Assembly: GCA_900074745.1 (NCBI GenBank)
Contig: LT598467.1
Location: forward strand, 1,116,001-1,180,000
Direction of reading: 5' to 3'
Source of the DNA: Lachancea mirantina
Taxonomy: Eukaryota > Ascomycota > Saccharomycetes > Saccharomycetales > Saccharomycetaceae
DNA: 64,000 nt
Shown here piece after piece: positions 19,079 to 27,944 of the stretch. Both the position numbers and the translations under genes were made by a program. Each line of letters begins with the position of its first letter. Positions within the stretch are counted from its first letter, which is position 1. The notes beneath the pieces are model-generated. The model was not told the origin of the DNA. It saw nothing but the letters and a program-made list of their open reading frames with translations, and made no database searches.

Positions 19079-19660
19079 TTACAGGCCCTGCTGCAACCTT
19101 TCGGCCAGTTTACTTTTCGCAAACCCCCATGCGCTAAGTAATCCCTTCTCGCTCAATTCAATATTTATTTGGGCTTCTTTCGAAGGCGGTTTGGTAACTC
19201 TTGAGGCAATTGTGGCTGGATCAGTTTCTAAGATCACACCATCGTCAATAGTCTCATCAATGGCCAACGCAACCATGTCAAAATGTTCAAGAATGTTTTT
19301 CTTGTCGATACCGGTTGCCAAAATCAATTCTAATGAATCCTTGATAGCGGAAAATGCTTGCTGTAGTACCAATTCATTCTCTTCTAATGGACCCACAAGA
19401 TACACGGACATATCAACGTATTCTTTGTACAACACTAACCTTTCTTCAAATATTAGAATCTCGAAGTTTTGTTTCTGGGTCTTTTTGAAAAGTCTCGTTT
19501 CGTATTCCAATTCTTGATTAAGAGATCCAGCTAATGTCCCTGTTGCACCTGCGCTTCCCTGTTCTTGGTGAGGCGCACTATAATATTTCGAATAAATCCG
19601 TTTACCGGCATTATCAAGCAACAATACTGCATCCACACAGTACAATGACAACTGAGACAT
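19079..19660 (-). CDS. RET3: Coatomer zeta subunit Ret3
   Basis: A 193-residue protein (S. cerevisiae Ret3 189) with the longin-like fold of the small coatomer and adaptor sigma/zeta chains: it opens with SLYCVDAVLLLDNAGKRIYS, typical of zeta-COP. Ret3 is part of the COPI coat for retrograde Golgi-to-ER traffic. It is divergent from TAF3 across a 251-bp spacer with a short tandem repeat, and convergent with RQC2. Both the neighbours and their relative orientation match S. cerevisiae YPL009C-YPL010W-YPL011C, turned round as a block. Confidence 0.92.
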   Translation of the reverse strand: MSQLSLYCVDAVLLLDNAGKRIYSKYYSAPHQEQGSAGATGTLAGSLNQELEYETRLFKKTQKQNFEILIFEERLVLYKEYVDMSVYLVGPLEENELVLQQAFSAIKDSLELILATGIDKKNILEHFDMVALAIDETIDDGVILETDPATIASRVTKPPSKEAQINIELSEKGLLSAWGFAKSKLAERLQQGL

Positions 19661-19816
19661 TTGGAAGCAACCTTAGGCCGGTTTAAGAAGGTAAAGGTTT
19701 CTTGCGGATGGTAGCCTTGATGGTGATATTGAGATTCTCTAAACAACTTTTGACGGAACCTTAATGAACTTCAATGTCAGGGTAACATATGGAAATTGAA
19801 AAAAAGACCTGGACAT

Positions 19817-19848
19817 GATGAACTGATGAATTGATGAACTGATAAGCT
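19817..19848. repeat. Imperfect 8-bp tandem repeat in RET3/TAF3 promoter
   Basis: Four consecutive units: GATGAACT, GATGAATT, GATGAACT, GATAAGCT. It lies about 65-95 bp before the TAF3 ATG and 155-190 bp before RET3, in their shared divergent promoter. Probably a slippage-derived minisatellite; I see no known factor site in it. Confidence 0.75.
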
Positions 19849-19911
19849 GCTGAGTTTAATGTGGAAGAAGAATCAAAGTTCAATCGAAGTTCAGCTCAAA
19901 TTTGAGGGAAA

Positions 19912-20985
19912 ATGACGACTTCTAAAGAGGCATTTTATTTTGATTTATTGCGAGTTTCCATGATCCAACTTCTGAGATCGCAGGGGTTCGATAAAGCCCG
20001 AAATTCCACAGTGGACATTTTTACAGATTTCTATGTGAGATACTTGGAATTGATGGTTCGGGAGATACTTAAACTGTCACATTTACGTCGAAGCGAAGAG
20101 GGTTGTGTTGAATTGCAAGACATTTCATTGGCTTTACAGAACATAGGGTTTTTAAAACCTGTTGATGTATTGGACGTTTATGACGAAAACCCGGATCTAG
20201 TGAGTGACGTCGCAATGCAAAAATTCAAGAGCTGGTGTTCTAGTGCTGGGAACCGGAATGCCGAGATCGTGGCGACACCAACACCGGACTTGTTACGTCC
20301 GAAGGAGAAAAATGCAAAACCATTATCAGTGATACCGGAATACATCAACCAGGCCAATTCAAATTCAGGCTCTGTCAAGAAAACTGCAGACCATGAGTCT
20401 GCCGGAGACGATATCTTAGATCAAATGATCAACGGTGGGGATATGAGCGATTGGATAAGGTTCATCTTAAGGCGACGCCAAATTAACATGGTAGAAAGAG
20501 TTTCGGGGAAAGAATACAAAGATCTGCGTAGTCTTCCTCCCTTACCGGGTTTCAAATACTCTGTTCTCGCTCAGGAAGCAGCAGTCCCGACCGCAGAACT
20601 TGAACCTGCTACTGATGGTAAACTTGAAGACTCACAGCTGCGAGAAAAGGAAAAGTATCTTCTTTCGAAACTTCCCATCAACAAAACTAATACGAGACTC
20701 GAAAACATTACACTGTCATTTGACGAAGTCTCCCATGAGGAGATCACAGACCAAAAAGTTCAAGAAGTCTTACAAGAAAATGAAGAGTTTCTAGAAGAGC
20801 ATTATCACAATGAAATACAAGAGTTTGGACAGCTTGACTTAGACGTGAATATGGCTCTTGATGCTAATCAACAGCCTGAGTTTATGGGAGAACAAGATTT
20901 CGACGCCATGTATAACGCCAAAAATGGTATGGAGGCCACCAATGTGACCTCAGGTAGCCGAAATTTCGATTTTGGCGACTTTTAG
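19912..20985 (+). CDS. TAF3: TFIID subunit Taf3
   Basis: A 357-residue protein (S. cerevisiae Taf3/Taf47 353). The N-terminal 80 residues form a histone fold of the Taf3 type (FYFDLLRVSMIQLLRSQGFD), which pairs with Taf10 inside TFIID. The rest is low in conservation, with a block near 175-215 (DWIRFILRRRQINMV then a Pro-rich LPPLPGF) and an acidic tail. As in other budding yeasts there is no C-terminal PHD finger. Identification comes from the histone fold, length and position between RET3 and RRP12, as on S. cerevisiae chromosome XVI. Confidence 0.9.
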   Translation: MTTSKEAFYFDLLRVSMIQLLRSQGFDKARNSTVDIFTDFYVRYLELMVREILKLSHLRRSEEGCVELQDISLALQNIGFLKPVDVLDVYDENPDLVSDVAMQKFKSWCSSAGNRNAEIVATPTPDLLRPKEKNAKPLSVIPEYINQANSNSGSVKKTADHESAGDDILDQMINGGDMSDWIRFILRRRQINMVERVSGKEYKDLRSLPPLPGFKYSVLAQEAAVPTAELEPATDGKLEDSQLREKEKYLLSKLPINKTNTRLENITLSFDEVSHEEITDQKVQEVLQENEEFLEEHYHNEIQEFGQLDLDVNMALDANQQPEFMGEQDFDAMYNAKNGMEATNVTSGSRNFDFGDF

Positions 20986-21101
20986 CATTCCGAACAAAGG
21001 TATACCATTCCCGTGTAAGCATCAATAAGTAGAAGTTATTTCTTAACATAAAATTCTTTTGCATTAAACCCCTTGACATCTTTTCAGTAAAGATAATGAA
21101 A

Positions 21102-24100
21102 CTAAAATTTTCTTTTCGCTTTAAACTTAGAACCTTTCTTAGCCGCATTCCGATTTTTTCTATCCACTCTCCCCGCAACCTTGGCTTCGGTCTCACCGTC
21201 ACTGATATCATCATCGGCCACCTTCTTACCTTTTTTGAATTTCAACTTATTCTTCTGTCCTCTGACAGGGCCATGTTTCACAGCCTCAAGGTAGGCATTA
21301 ATTCCGCTGGTAACAGACGACAGGGTATCGTCCTGTGCTTTGGCACCAGACTCCTCCTTCAAAACAAGCTTTCCTTCAGCGTCAAACTTGAATATCTCAT
21401 TCTCCTTATTTTTAGAGAGATTCTTGATAAACTTTTTAGGTCTCGTTGAAGAAATGTGAGCCAAAGTTTGAGAATCCAGCAAATCCAATGGATTGTTCTT
21501 CGACTCAACAATGTAACTCTTAGATTGTTTATGATCCTCCTCTCCATCTGACTCCTCGGAGTCTGACGAATGGTAAATAGCATCGTCCAAGGCCGACATG
21601 AATTTGGGTTCGTGACTTTTTCTATTACCGAGAGCATCGGCACCATCGTTGTCGATTCCCTTCTTCTTGCTTCTGTTCCTGGTCTTCCTGATATTTGCCA
21701 GTAACTTGAGGTCTTCCTCTGGGAAATTTGCCTCAATATAATCGTAGCCAAATTTTCTGATCAGACGCTCTATTATATGTTTAACCTTTGCCTTAAAGTG
21801 ACCGGTATGCTCGTGTGACCATCTGAGAAGTTTTGGAATCAATGACGGTATCTTAGGACGCATCAGTTCAACGGAGAGACCCAAGCAACAAACTTTCACG
21901 AAACCGATCGCACTTTTTACAATTTCTCTAGAGTTCGACGTGAGATAAAGCTCAATTGTGTCGTATATGTCGAGCAATATAGCACTGTCCAATCTGTCGC
22001 GAAACTCAAATACTAAGCAGGCATAGGCTGTCACTGTCGCACTTACCATATGCTGAGATTCACCAATAAGTCCTGCAGAAATGATTTTGAAGAACTCGTC
22101 TAAACTAGCCCGTTGATCTGGCGTTTCAGCTTCATAACCCGAAATCTTGGAAAGCTTAATCATGCCGCCAGGTGCTGACATTTTTTTTGCCATTTTGGTT
22201 AGTATCGCAAAGGCTCCTTCACGAGATTTTTCGTTGACGTCTTTGCAGGCCAAAATAACCTCTGAAACGATGCGAACAATGAAGTCTAAATGATCTTGTG
22301 GGAGCAGGTCAACGAATGAAAGAATGGCGTTAAGGCGAGCAGCTTTTGAGGATGTTTGGACGAATGGTTGACTTTCAACAATAATTGTTTCAATGTTACC
22401 GACATATTGGGCCACCGAGCCAGCCGCCTTCTCGTTTTCAGACAGTTTCGATAAAATTCTGTAAGCTCTTTTTTGTAAAAGCCCGTCAGAGGAATTTACG
22501 GTAGTGTTAAAAATCGAGAGAAGAGCGTTATAAGACTCAGGGGGGACGTAGGCTGCCATTAAAACAACAAGGTCCAGTAAAGTAGCGCTCATGCTCACCT
22601 GGCCACTGGTTCTGCTCGTGTTGTTTAATGCTTCTTGCTCCAGAGCGTTTTTCAGCAACGCACATGTATTATCAAAAGTCTTGACCAAGTCTTCGACCGG
22701 CGCAATCGCTAAAACCACGTCTATGGTGTCAGCGACGTAGCCTCTGGCGTTTGCGGTGGTTTGGGAGTAAACATTGAAAAGCACCGCTAACAGATTGTAC
22801 GCTTTTGCTGAAAGGAATTCCAAATTCGATTCGCGTTCACTTTCAGTAAGCCGTTGAGCCAGCATAGGGTCGGACTCAGGGTTAAAGTTCCTGTTGGAGT
22901 CTATCAGGTTCTTGAAAGCTCGGCAAATCGTAGGCCGAAGATCGACCCTCGAATAGAGCAGGGATGACAGTTCTGCGGCAAACTCATCCGAAAATGCCGT
23001 CTTGAGATCTGAGGGCAGTTCACAAAAGCTGGGAAGTGTCGACCAGATTTGATCAATGAGGGTCTCAAAGACCTTTTTCTGTAGCGAATCCTCGCCCAAC
23101 TTAGACACCACGGATTCGAAATGCTGTGCCAAAGGTAGCAACTCTCTTACAAATACTCTGAGCTCACTGTTGCGAGTATTGTCTCTGATAAGGGGAATGA
23201 GCCAAGCTCTACCTGGGTTCCCGGCTGAAGATATTAGCAAATTTAATGGCAAACACCCGAGAACTGCGTCTGGTCCCACGGCGGTTATAGCTGCTGCAAT
23301 AACAGCCTCAATGTCAACGCGTAAGTCAGAAAATCTACTCTCGTCACTCCTCCATTCTCCAATGATTTCTAAAGGTTGCAAGAAATCAGGATTACTTCTC
23401 ATTTTGAATTTTGTGAAGGCCATAGCCAAAACTCCGAGAACCTCTTTGGCGCAATGGATGAACCTAATAGATAAAAGGTCAACGAACGTTTCAGCAAGCG
23501 AGCCTATAAACTCCTCTGTGGCTTCAAAAACTTCTGGTGTATTGGCAGGTGGGTATAACAGCAATTCGTCCTTGATACCCTCAGAGAGAATTGCAACCAT
23601 ACTTTGAGAAGCACTTGTGTAAATCTGAGCGTTTTCACTTTCCAAGTAAACTTTCAAAGTGTTGAAAACTTGGGGGAGTTTTTGTAAACAATTCTGAGGC
23701 TGGCAGGCGGCAAATGTCGAAATTCCCCTCGATACCACAGCTATCCAAGCTCCTGCCAAATGGGAATCTTTGTTGGAAGGTCTAGAAGCGAAAATCATAT
23801 CCAAAGCGGCAATAAACTTAGAATCAGCAAGGCCTTGAGATGCAGCGTTTGCAAGCGAGCCAAATAGAGACTCGAAGACTGAAAACGCGCTGGAGACGAG
23901 ATATTGATCGGATGTCTTGAGCGCCTCGAGTAAAAGGTCACATAATTTATCAACTTTTGAGAACGGCCATTGGTTAGTGGTCAGCACACTGCTAGCGAGT
24001 TTGAGGATATGAATTAACTTTGCATGTTCCTTCGATGAGTCATCGCGGGTATTCTTATTCGTAGCTACCGACTCTAAAGATGAACCCAGGGCGTCAATAA

Positions 24101-24719
24101 CAAATTGCGCTACCATACCGGCGGCCATATGCTCTGCCGAAGGAGAAGCAGGAGGATTTGCCAGAACACGGCACACGGCTTCCTGGGCTCTCTTACGAAT
24201 CTTGGGGCGGTGATCGAGTGAAAGTTCTAAAAGACCTCCCAAACCTCTGGTAGGTGCTATATTCATGTTTTGAGTATTATTCCACGCCTGCGCGTCTTGT
24301 GCCACCAAAAGACTTTCCAAACATCCAATGGCAGACCTAATTAGAGGTGCTTGTGCATTATCGTCTGTGATGCAAGGTGCAATTTTGGTCAAAAGTTCTG
24401 CAAACTTGGATTTCAAAAGACCCTTTGGGGCGTATTTGTAGATCATATCCAGCAAATATACCGACGACGTAGCGAGTTGTTGGTCCACAATGCCTCCTCC
24501 ACCCCTAGAATCAACACTTTGGTCCAAAAGGGACATGAAAGAAACCAAATAAGCAACAACGTTTTTACTGGTGGATTGTTGTTCATCGATATTCTCTTCA
24601 ACCGCACTTAATATGATTGCCACATGTTTGTGATTGTTCAACTTAGAATTAATTCTGGATCGTACTTCAGACAACTTGTCCTCGAGCTCCAGAAAATGCG
24701 CTACCTGATCTGAATCCAT
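21102..24719 (-). CDS. RRP12: Ribosome export and biogenesis factor Rrp12
   Basis: A 1205-residue HEAT-repeat protein (S. cerevisiae Rrp12 1228). Rrp12 binds pre-40S and pre-60S particles, is needed for their export, and acts in the early 90S and late 20S pre-rRNA steps. It starts MDSDQVAHFLELEDKL, has long helical repeats through about residue 1000, and ends in a lysine-rich tail (RKNRNAAKKGSKFKAKRK) typical of nucleolar proteins. Its promoter has both hallmarks of the ribosome-biogenesis regulon: an RRPE at 24825-24835 and an array of PAC cores at 24774-24810. Divergent from MRPS16, convergent with TAF3. Confidence 0.95.
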   Translation of the reverse strand: MDSDQVAHFLELEDKLSEVRSRINSKLNNHKHVAIILSAVEENIDEQQSTSKNVVAYLVSFMSLLDQSVDSRGGGGIVDQQLATSSVYLLDMIYKYAPKGLLKSKFAELLTKIAPCITDDNAQAPLIRSAIGCLESLLVAQDAQAWNNTQNMNIAPTRGLGGLLELSLDHRPKIRKRAQEAVCRVLANPPASPSAEHMAAGMVAQFVIDALGSSLESVATNKNTRDDSSKEHAKLIHILKLASSVLTTNQWPFSKVDKLCDLLLEALKTSDQYLVSSAFSVFESLFGSLANAASQGLADSKFIAALDMIFASRPSNKDSHLAGAWIAVVSRGISTFAACQPQNCLQKLPQVFNTLKVYLESENAQIYTSASQSMVAILSEGIKDELLLYPPANTPEVFEATEEFIGSLAETFVDLLSIRFIHCAKEVLGVLAMAFTKFKMRSNPDFLQPLEIIGEWRSDESRFSDLRVDIEAVIAAAITAVGPDAVLGCLPLNLLISSAGNPGRAWLIPLIRDNTRNSELRVFVRELLPLAQHFESVVSKLGEDSLQKKVFETLIDQIWSTLPSFCELPSDLKTAFSDEFAAELSSLLYSRVDLRPTICRAFKNLIDSNRNFNPESDPMLAQRLTESERESNLEFLSAKAYNLLAVLFNVYSQTTANARGYVADTIDVVLAIAPVEDLVKTFDNTCALLKNALEQEALNNTSRTSGQVSMSATLLDLVVLMAAYVPPESYNALLSIFNTTVNSSDGLLQKRAYRILSKLSENEKAAGSVAQYVGNIETIIVESQPFVQTSSKAARLNAILSFVDLLPQDHLDFIVRIVSEVILACKDVNEKSREGAFAILTKMAKKMSAPGGMIKLSKISGYEAETPDQRASLDEFFKIISAGLIGESQHMVSATVTAYACLVFEFRDRLDSAILLDIYDTIELYLTSNSREIVKSAIGFVKVCCLGLSVELMRPKIPSLIPKLLRWSHEHTGHFKAKVKHIIERLIRKFGYDYIEANFPEEDLKLLANIRKTRNRSKKKGIDNDGADALGNRKSHEPKFMSALDDAIYHSSDSEESDGEEDHKQSKSYIVESKNNPLDLLDSQTLAHISSTRPKKFIKNLSKNKENEIFKFDAEGKLVLKEESGAKAQDDTLSSVTSGINAYLEAVKHGPVRGQKNKLKFKKGKKVADDDISDGETEAKVAGRVDRKNRNAAKKGSKFKAKRKF

Positions 24720-24773
24720 GGTGAGCTCAGAAAACAGTATAGCTTAAACCTCTCTGTCGTCTCTATTAATCCT

Positions 24774-24810
24774 CGATGAGATGAGATGAGATGAGATGAG
24801 ATGAGATGAG
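24774..24810. repeat. ATGAG microsatellite forming serial PAC cores
   Basis: Seven exact tandem copies of ATGAG (24776-24810) preceded by TCG, so the first copy gives TCGATGAGAT, one base from the consensus PAC site, and each later copy regenerates the core GATGAG. It lies 55-90 bp before the RRP12 ATG. PAC is bound by Dot6/Tod6 to repress ribosome-biogenesis genes. Confidence 0.85.
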
Positions 24811-24824
24811 GCTTCTTGATCATT

Positions 24825-24835
24825 AAAATTTTTCA
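24825..24835 (-). promoter_or_regulatory. RRPE element of RRP12
   Basis: TGAAAAATTTT on the minus strand, an exact RRPE (Stb3 site). It is upstream of the PAC array relative to RRP12, the usual RRPE-then-PAC arrangement in ribosome-biogenesis promoters. It lies in the spacer shared with MRPS16. Confidence 0.8.
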
Positions 24836-24976
24836 AAGTTCTCTCATTTTTCACGTAGTCCGTATATGGGTATTGTCAAATAGTGAAAAATTGGATGACG
24901 TTCTAAACTGAACGATCGTAGTACTCAAGAGATACTCAAGTGATACTAAACTAGGGTGTTTTTATAACAGAATATA

Positions 24977-25336
24977 ATGACCAAGGGCCTCGTAAGAATA
25001 CGGTTAGCGAGATTCGGGCGCACAAACTCTCCCAAGTACAATATAGTGGTTGCAAATGCGCATAAGGCTAGAGATACCAAACCTATAGAAGTATTGGGAA
25101 CGTACAATCCAATTCCAAGACTTCTGACGAAAAGCGAAAGGAAGAAAAATGTGGTTCCTCACAAAGATATAGAACTGGATTTTTCAAGAGCCAAATACTG
25201 GATTGGTGTAGGAGCACAACCCAGTGAAACTGTGACCAAGTTAATGAAAAAATGTGGGATTTTGGGACTCGAATGGGGGAAAACTTTTGCGAGCAGAAGA
25301 GAAGCTGTTCAGCCTCAGAAAGAGGCACTAGAGTAA
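24977..25336 (+). CDS. MRPS16: Mitochondrial ribosomal protein bS16m
   Basis: A 119-residue S16-family protein of the mitochondrial small ribosomal subunit (S. cerevisiae Mrps16 121). The sequence [20 protein letters not shown] at the N-terminus and [13 protein letters not shown] near residue 75 are diagnostic of bS16. As usual in this family the N-terminus is basic and can act as import signal without a long presequence. Divergent from RRP12, convergent with CIP1. Confidence 0.96.
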   Translation: MTKGLVRIRLARFGRTNSPKYNIVVANAHKARDTKPIEVLGTYNPIPRLLTKSERKKNVVPHKDIELDFSRAKYWIGVGAQPSETVTKLMKKCGILGLEWGKTFASRREAVQPQKEALE

Positions 25337-25464
25337 ACCATTGGGGTTCTTTTTGGTATCAAAATTATATATCCCGTTTTACCGTGTATATAGACTGTGT
25401 CCTCGTAGTGGAACAATAAATGTAAACTTTGGAATGCAACGAGGTCAAGTGTCTCTTCGTGCGA

Positions 25465-26676
25465 TTAATCAGTGTTCATGGAGTTCGAATTGTAACTTTT
25501 GGTTCGAAGAAGATCTCTTCTTCTTTTCATAGTCTCACTGCTGATCATGTCATCCAGCGTGGTAGATGTACAGCTTCTCTGCCTGGAAAGGGTAGGTAGG
25601 AGCACGTCTGGCGCATGTGAGTTCATGGGCGTCAACATGAAAAAACCCGTGCTACCAGATCGTGACCTTCCTACGTTGTGTTCCAATATAGGGTTCTGTT
25701 GTACTCCCTGGCCCACGTTTTGTTGCGGCATGGAAAACATAAGATTTGACCCGCTTCTACTTCTACCAGCAGCGCTAATAAAACTGTCTGTTCGAGCTCG
25801 AGGTACCGTCTTTGATATGACAGGACGATGCTCAAAAGGAGACTGGAGCGGCTGTTGAGGTCCCAGGCTTGCCGTGAGCGGGAACGAATGCTGAGAAGAG
25901 AAATCTGTATTGATGTTGAAATAATCGCTTGGGGCTAATGGCATTCCGTCTGCGCCGTTAAATTGCGGCACAGGCGGCAGTGATACGATGGAGCTGTTCC
26001 GCGACAGATATTCATCCTTGCGTATTTCTTGCAATAACCGCTGCCGTACCGCAGTCACAAGCCACGCGTTTTTTTCTCTGCCTATTTCGATTTCCTTCAT
26101 GTCTGCTCTCTCCACGGCCACTTTAGCGGTCCTATTCAAAATGCCAGATGGCGGGTTAAGAGCGTCGAACGGGGTTACCGTGGGGTCCGAACAGACGTCC
26201 TGGTATGCGTCCATGAGAAGCGCTACGAAGTGGTTTGTAAAAGGTGCGCCATTCAGCTGCGACCGAGGAGCCGTTGCGGGCAAATGGGAAACGTCCGATA
26301 CGGAACTCGCCAAAGATGCGACGCTGTCCTGTCTTCTGTTGTTCATGTAGACGTACGGGTTTATAGGTTGCATGGTCGGCGTCATAACCGGGGTATGCTG
26401 ACCGAACGCTGACATTTGCGCTAGCTGCGTGTTGATATTTAAATCCCTCCGACTGGACGCCGCGTCGTGATCGATCTCACGCCCGCTTGTCCCTTCAATA
26501 GCTCCACTGTCCACCATCATTTCGTCCGCGTCGCTCATGTCCTCCTCTGCCATTTGTTCTGCCGTCTCGGCCAGCAATGACAAGCGCCTCTTCTCGTTTT
26601 CGTTTTCCTGGGCTGCATTCTTGGCACTGCGTGATTTTACCCCGTGGAGCCTGTTGTGAATTCTTTCCAGTAACAT
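25465..26676 (-). CDS. CIP1: Cip1-like CDK inhibitor (YPL014W homologue)
   Basis: A 403-residue, largely disordered protein placed next to MRPS16 exactly where S. cerevisiae has CIP1 (381 residues), an inhibitor of G1 Cdc28-cyclin. No catalytic domain is visible. It has one likely folded, conserved block near residues 145-235 (NHFVALLMDAYQDVC through SIVSLPPVP), two copies of GRSRSGS, several basic-Ser sites (RQRS, RTKS, RTDS) and several Thr-Pro sites (HTPV, MTPT, VTPF, LTPM) suited to CDK or AGC kinases. The upstream spacer has two MCB elements and one STRE. Assignment rests mainly on synteny, since I do not recall the sequence well enough to align it; it could be a diverged family member with another role. 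Confidence 0.72.
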   Translation of the reverse strand: MLLERIHNRLHGVKSRSAKNAAQENENEKRRLSLLAETAEQMAEEDMSDADEMMVDSGAIEGTSGREIDHDAASSRRDLNINTQLAQMSAFGQHTPVMTPTMQPINPYVYMNNRRQDSVASLASSVSDVSHLPATAPRSQLNGAPFTNHFVALLMDAYQDVCSDPTVTPFDALNPPSGILNRTAKVAVERADMKEIEIGREKNAWLVTAVRQRLLQEIRKDEYLSRNSSIVSLPPVPQFNGADGMPLAPSDYFNINTDFSSQHSFPLTASLGPQQPLQSPFEHRPVISKTVPRARTDSFISAAGRSRSGSNLMFSMPQQNVGQGVQQNPILEHNVGRSRSGSTGFFMLTPMNSHAPDVLLPTLSRQRSCTSTTLDDMISSETMKRRRDLLRTKSYNSNSMNTD

Positions 26677-26774
26677 GCTATCTCAATTCTTTAAAGATAA
26701 TTGTGCCGTCCTGTGTCCCACTTAATAGCTCGTTAGCAAGGCTAATGTTCAGTTCCTGAACTAAATCTTGGTCC

Positions 26775-26780
26775 ACGCGT
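26775..26780. promoter_or_regulatory. MCB element (ACGCGT) upstream of CIP1
   Basis: Exact MluI cell-cycle box, about 100 bp upstream of the CIP1 start. MCB sites are bound by MBF for G1/S expression; a CDK inhibitor is a sensible target. Palindromic, so strandless. Confidence 0.5.
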
Positions 26781-26829
26781 CTTTTTTTGGTCAATTAAAC
26801 CAATTTCGCAATTCTTTACCACCACTCCA

Positions 26830-26834
26830 CCCCT
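26830..26834 (+). promoter_or_regulatory. STRE-like CCCCT upstream of CIP1
   Basis: CCCCT lies about 155 bp upstream of CIP1, between the two MCB sites. STRE is the Msn2/Msn4 stress site. A five-base motif is weak evidence alone. Confidence 0.35.
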
Positions 26835-26885
26835 AACTACGTACACGAACCGTCCTCATCTTATATTACGGAAAGGAGGCCATTC

Positions 26886-26891
26886 ACGCGT
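26886..26891. promoter_or_regulatory. Second MCB element upstream of CIP1
   Basis: ACGCGT, about 210 bp upstream of the CIP1 start and 111 bp from the first copy. Two exact six-base sites this close are unlikely to be chance alone. Confidence 0.5.
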
Positions 26892-27150
26892 TTGAACAAC
26901 GTCCTCGTTGCTCACCATGCAAAGAAGCCGTTGTCATGCCGGTTGGCTGTTAATAAAGCCAGCCACGAAATTTGGAGGCTTCCATCGCTTGCGCGAGATT
27001 TTCTAGAGATCGAAAATCCATAGGCACAAAGGAACGTCAAATTGTGACTGTATGTGCCTGTAATGCGCGTTAATTTCCTGTAAGAGTTGTCAGCAATAAT
27101 TAAATTTCCTTTTAGGTACCCAGCTTTCCCAAAGAGGAAGTCTGGAAAAT

Positions 27151-27180
27151 GCGCATCGGCGCGCGTCGGTGCGCGTCAGT
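27151..27180. repeat. Three G+C-rich 10-bp near-repeats
   Basis: GCGCATCGGC, GCGCGTCGGT and GCGCGTCAGT stand head to tail. The cores GCGCGTC resemble incomplete MCB/SCB-like sites. Located in the CIP1/CHL1 spacer about 475 bp from CIP1 and 765 bp from CHL1. Confidence 0.7.
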
Positions 27181-27944
27181 CATGTGACCCGGAGTTGTAG
27201 CACTCGACACCGGGAGAGCTATAAGCGCAAAAGAGGTTGGGGCAGATGCGCCCGGGAGTCAATCTCGTTGCCATGGACATGAGGCACTGTCATATGTCGA
27301 CTACTTCTGGGCAATGGAAACAACACATTTATGGTTAAAGCTTTCAAACAACAACGAGTGGCAGCGGCGTCCGGATGCAGAAACATCCAGAGAACGTAAC
27401 GCCGAATGTCGTGAGCCCATCGTACACTTAGAAAACGTATCTCATATTGAACGCAATCTCCATTGAACCCCGTCGTACTTCTTCGTGGAAGAGCAGCACG
27501 TGTCCCACGACAATCAAATCCAACACAGCACAGGTTTCAGGTCTTCTTTAAACCACAGTAGCGAAAACCATGGGAACGGGTGGTGCCATCCTTACATGTG
27601 TGAAAAGCTGTTGTCGAATCTTAAAGCATCAGAAGGGTCATCGGGGAAAATTGTATCTAAGCGTGATGTACTGTGCCCTGTAGTGGGAATCCCTGTCATG
27701 GTGATACCTTTTTCAGTTTCACTCACTTGCTAAAGCCCCAGGTTGTAGCCGCTCACGAAAATCGGTTTCATCGGTGGATGGGTGCTTGAGAGAAAAAAAA
27801 GTTAATTTGAAACAATGAGCGAACGATGGGAATTTAAACTTGAAAGACCAATATCAATGGATGAGGTGCCTTTTCAGTGGTTGTGGCATCTGTCAACGAA
27901 TTTCTCGCAGTTGAAAGTTCTAGGGCGCGAAGAGTGGTTTGAAA

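Larger units (their letters stand above)
26677..27944. other. Long divergent spacer CIP1-CHL1, right edge of inversion
   Basis: 1268 bp. The CIP1-proximal part has two ACGCGT sites and a CCCCT. The middle has a G+C-rich patch with three 10-bp near-repeats (27151-27180). No tRNA or protein relic is recognisable. One plus-strand frame (27485-27733, 82 codons) resembles no known protein. This spacer is the right boundary of the block inverted relative to S. cerevisiae. Confidence 0.5.
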
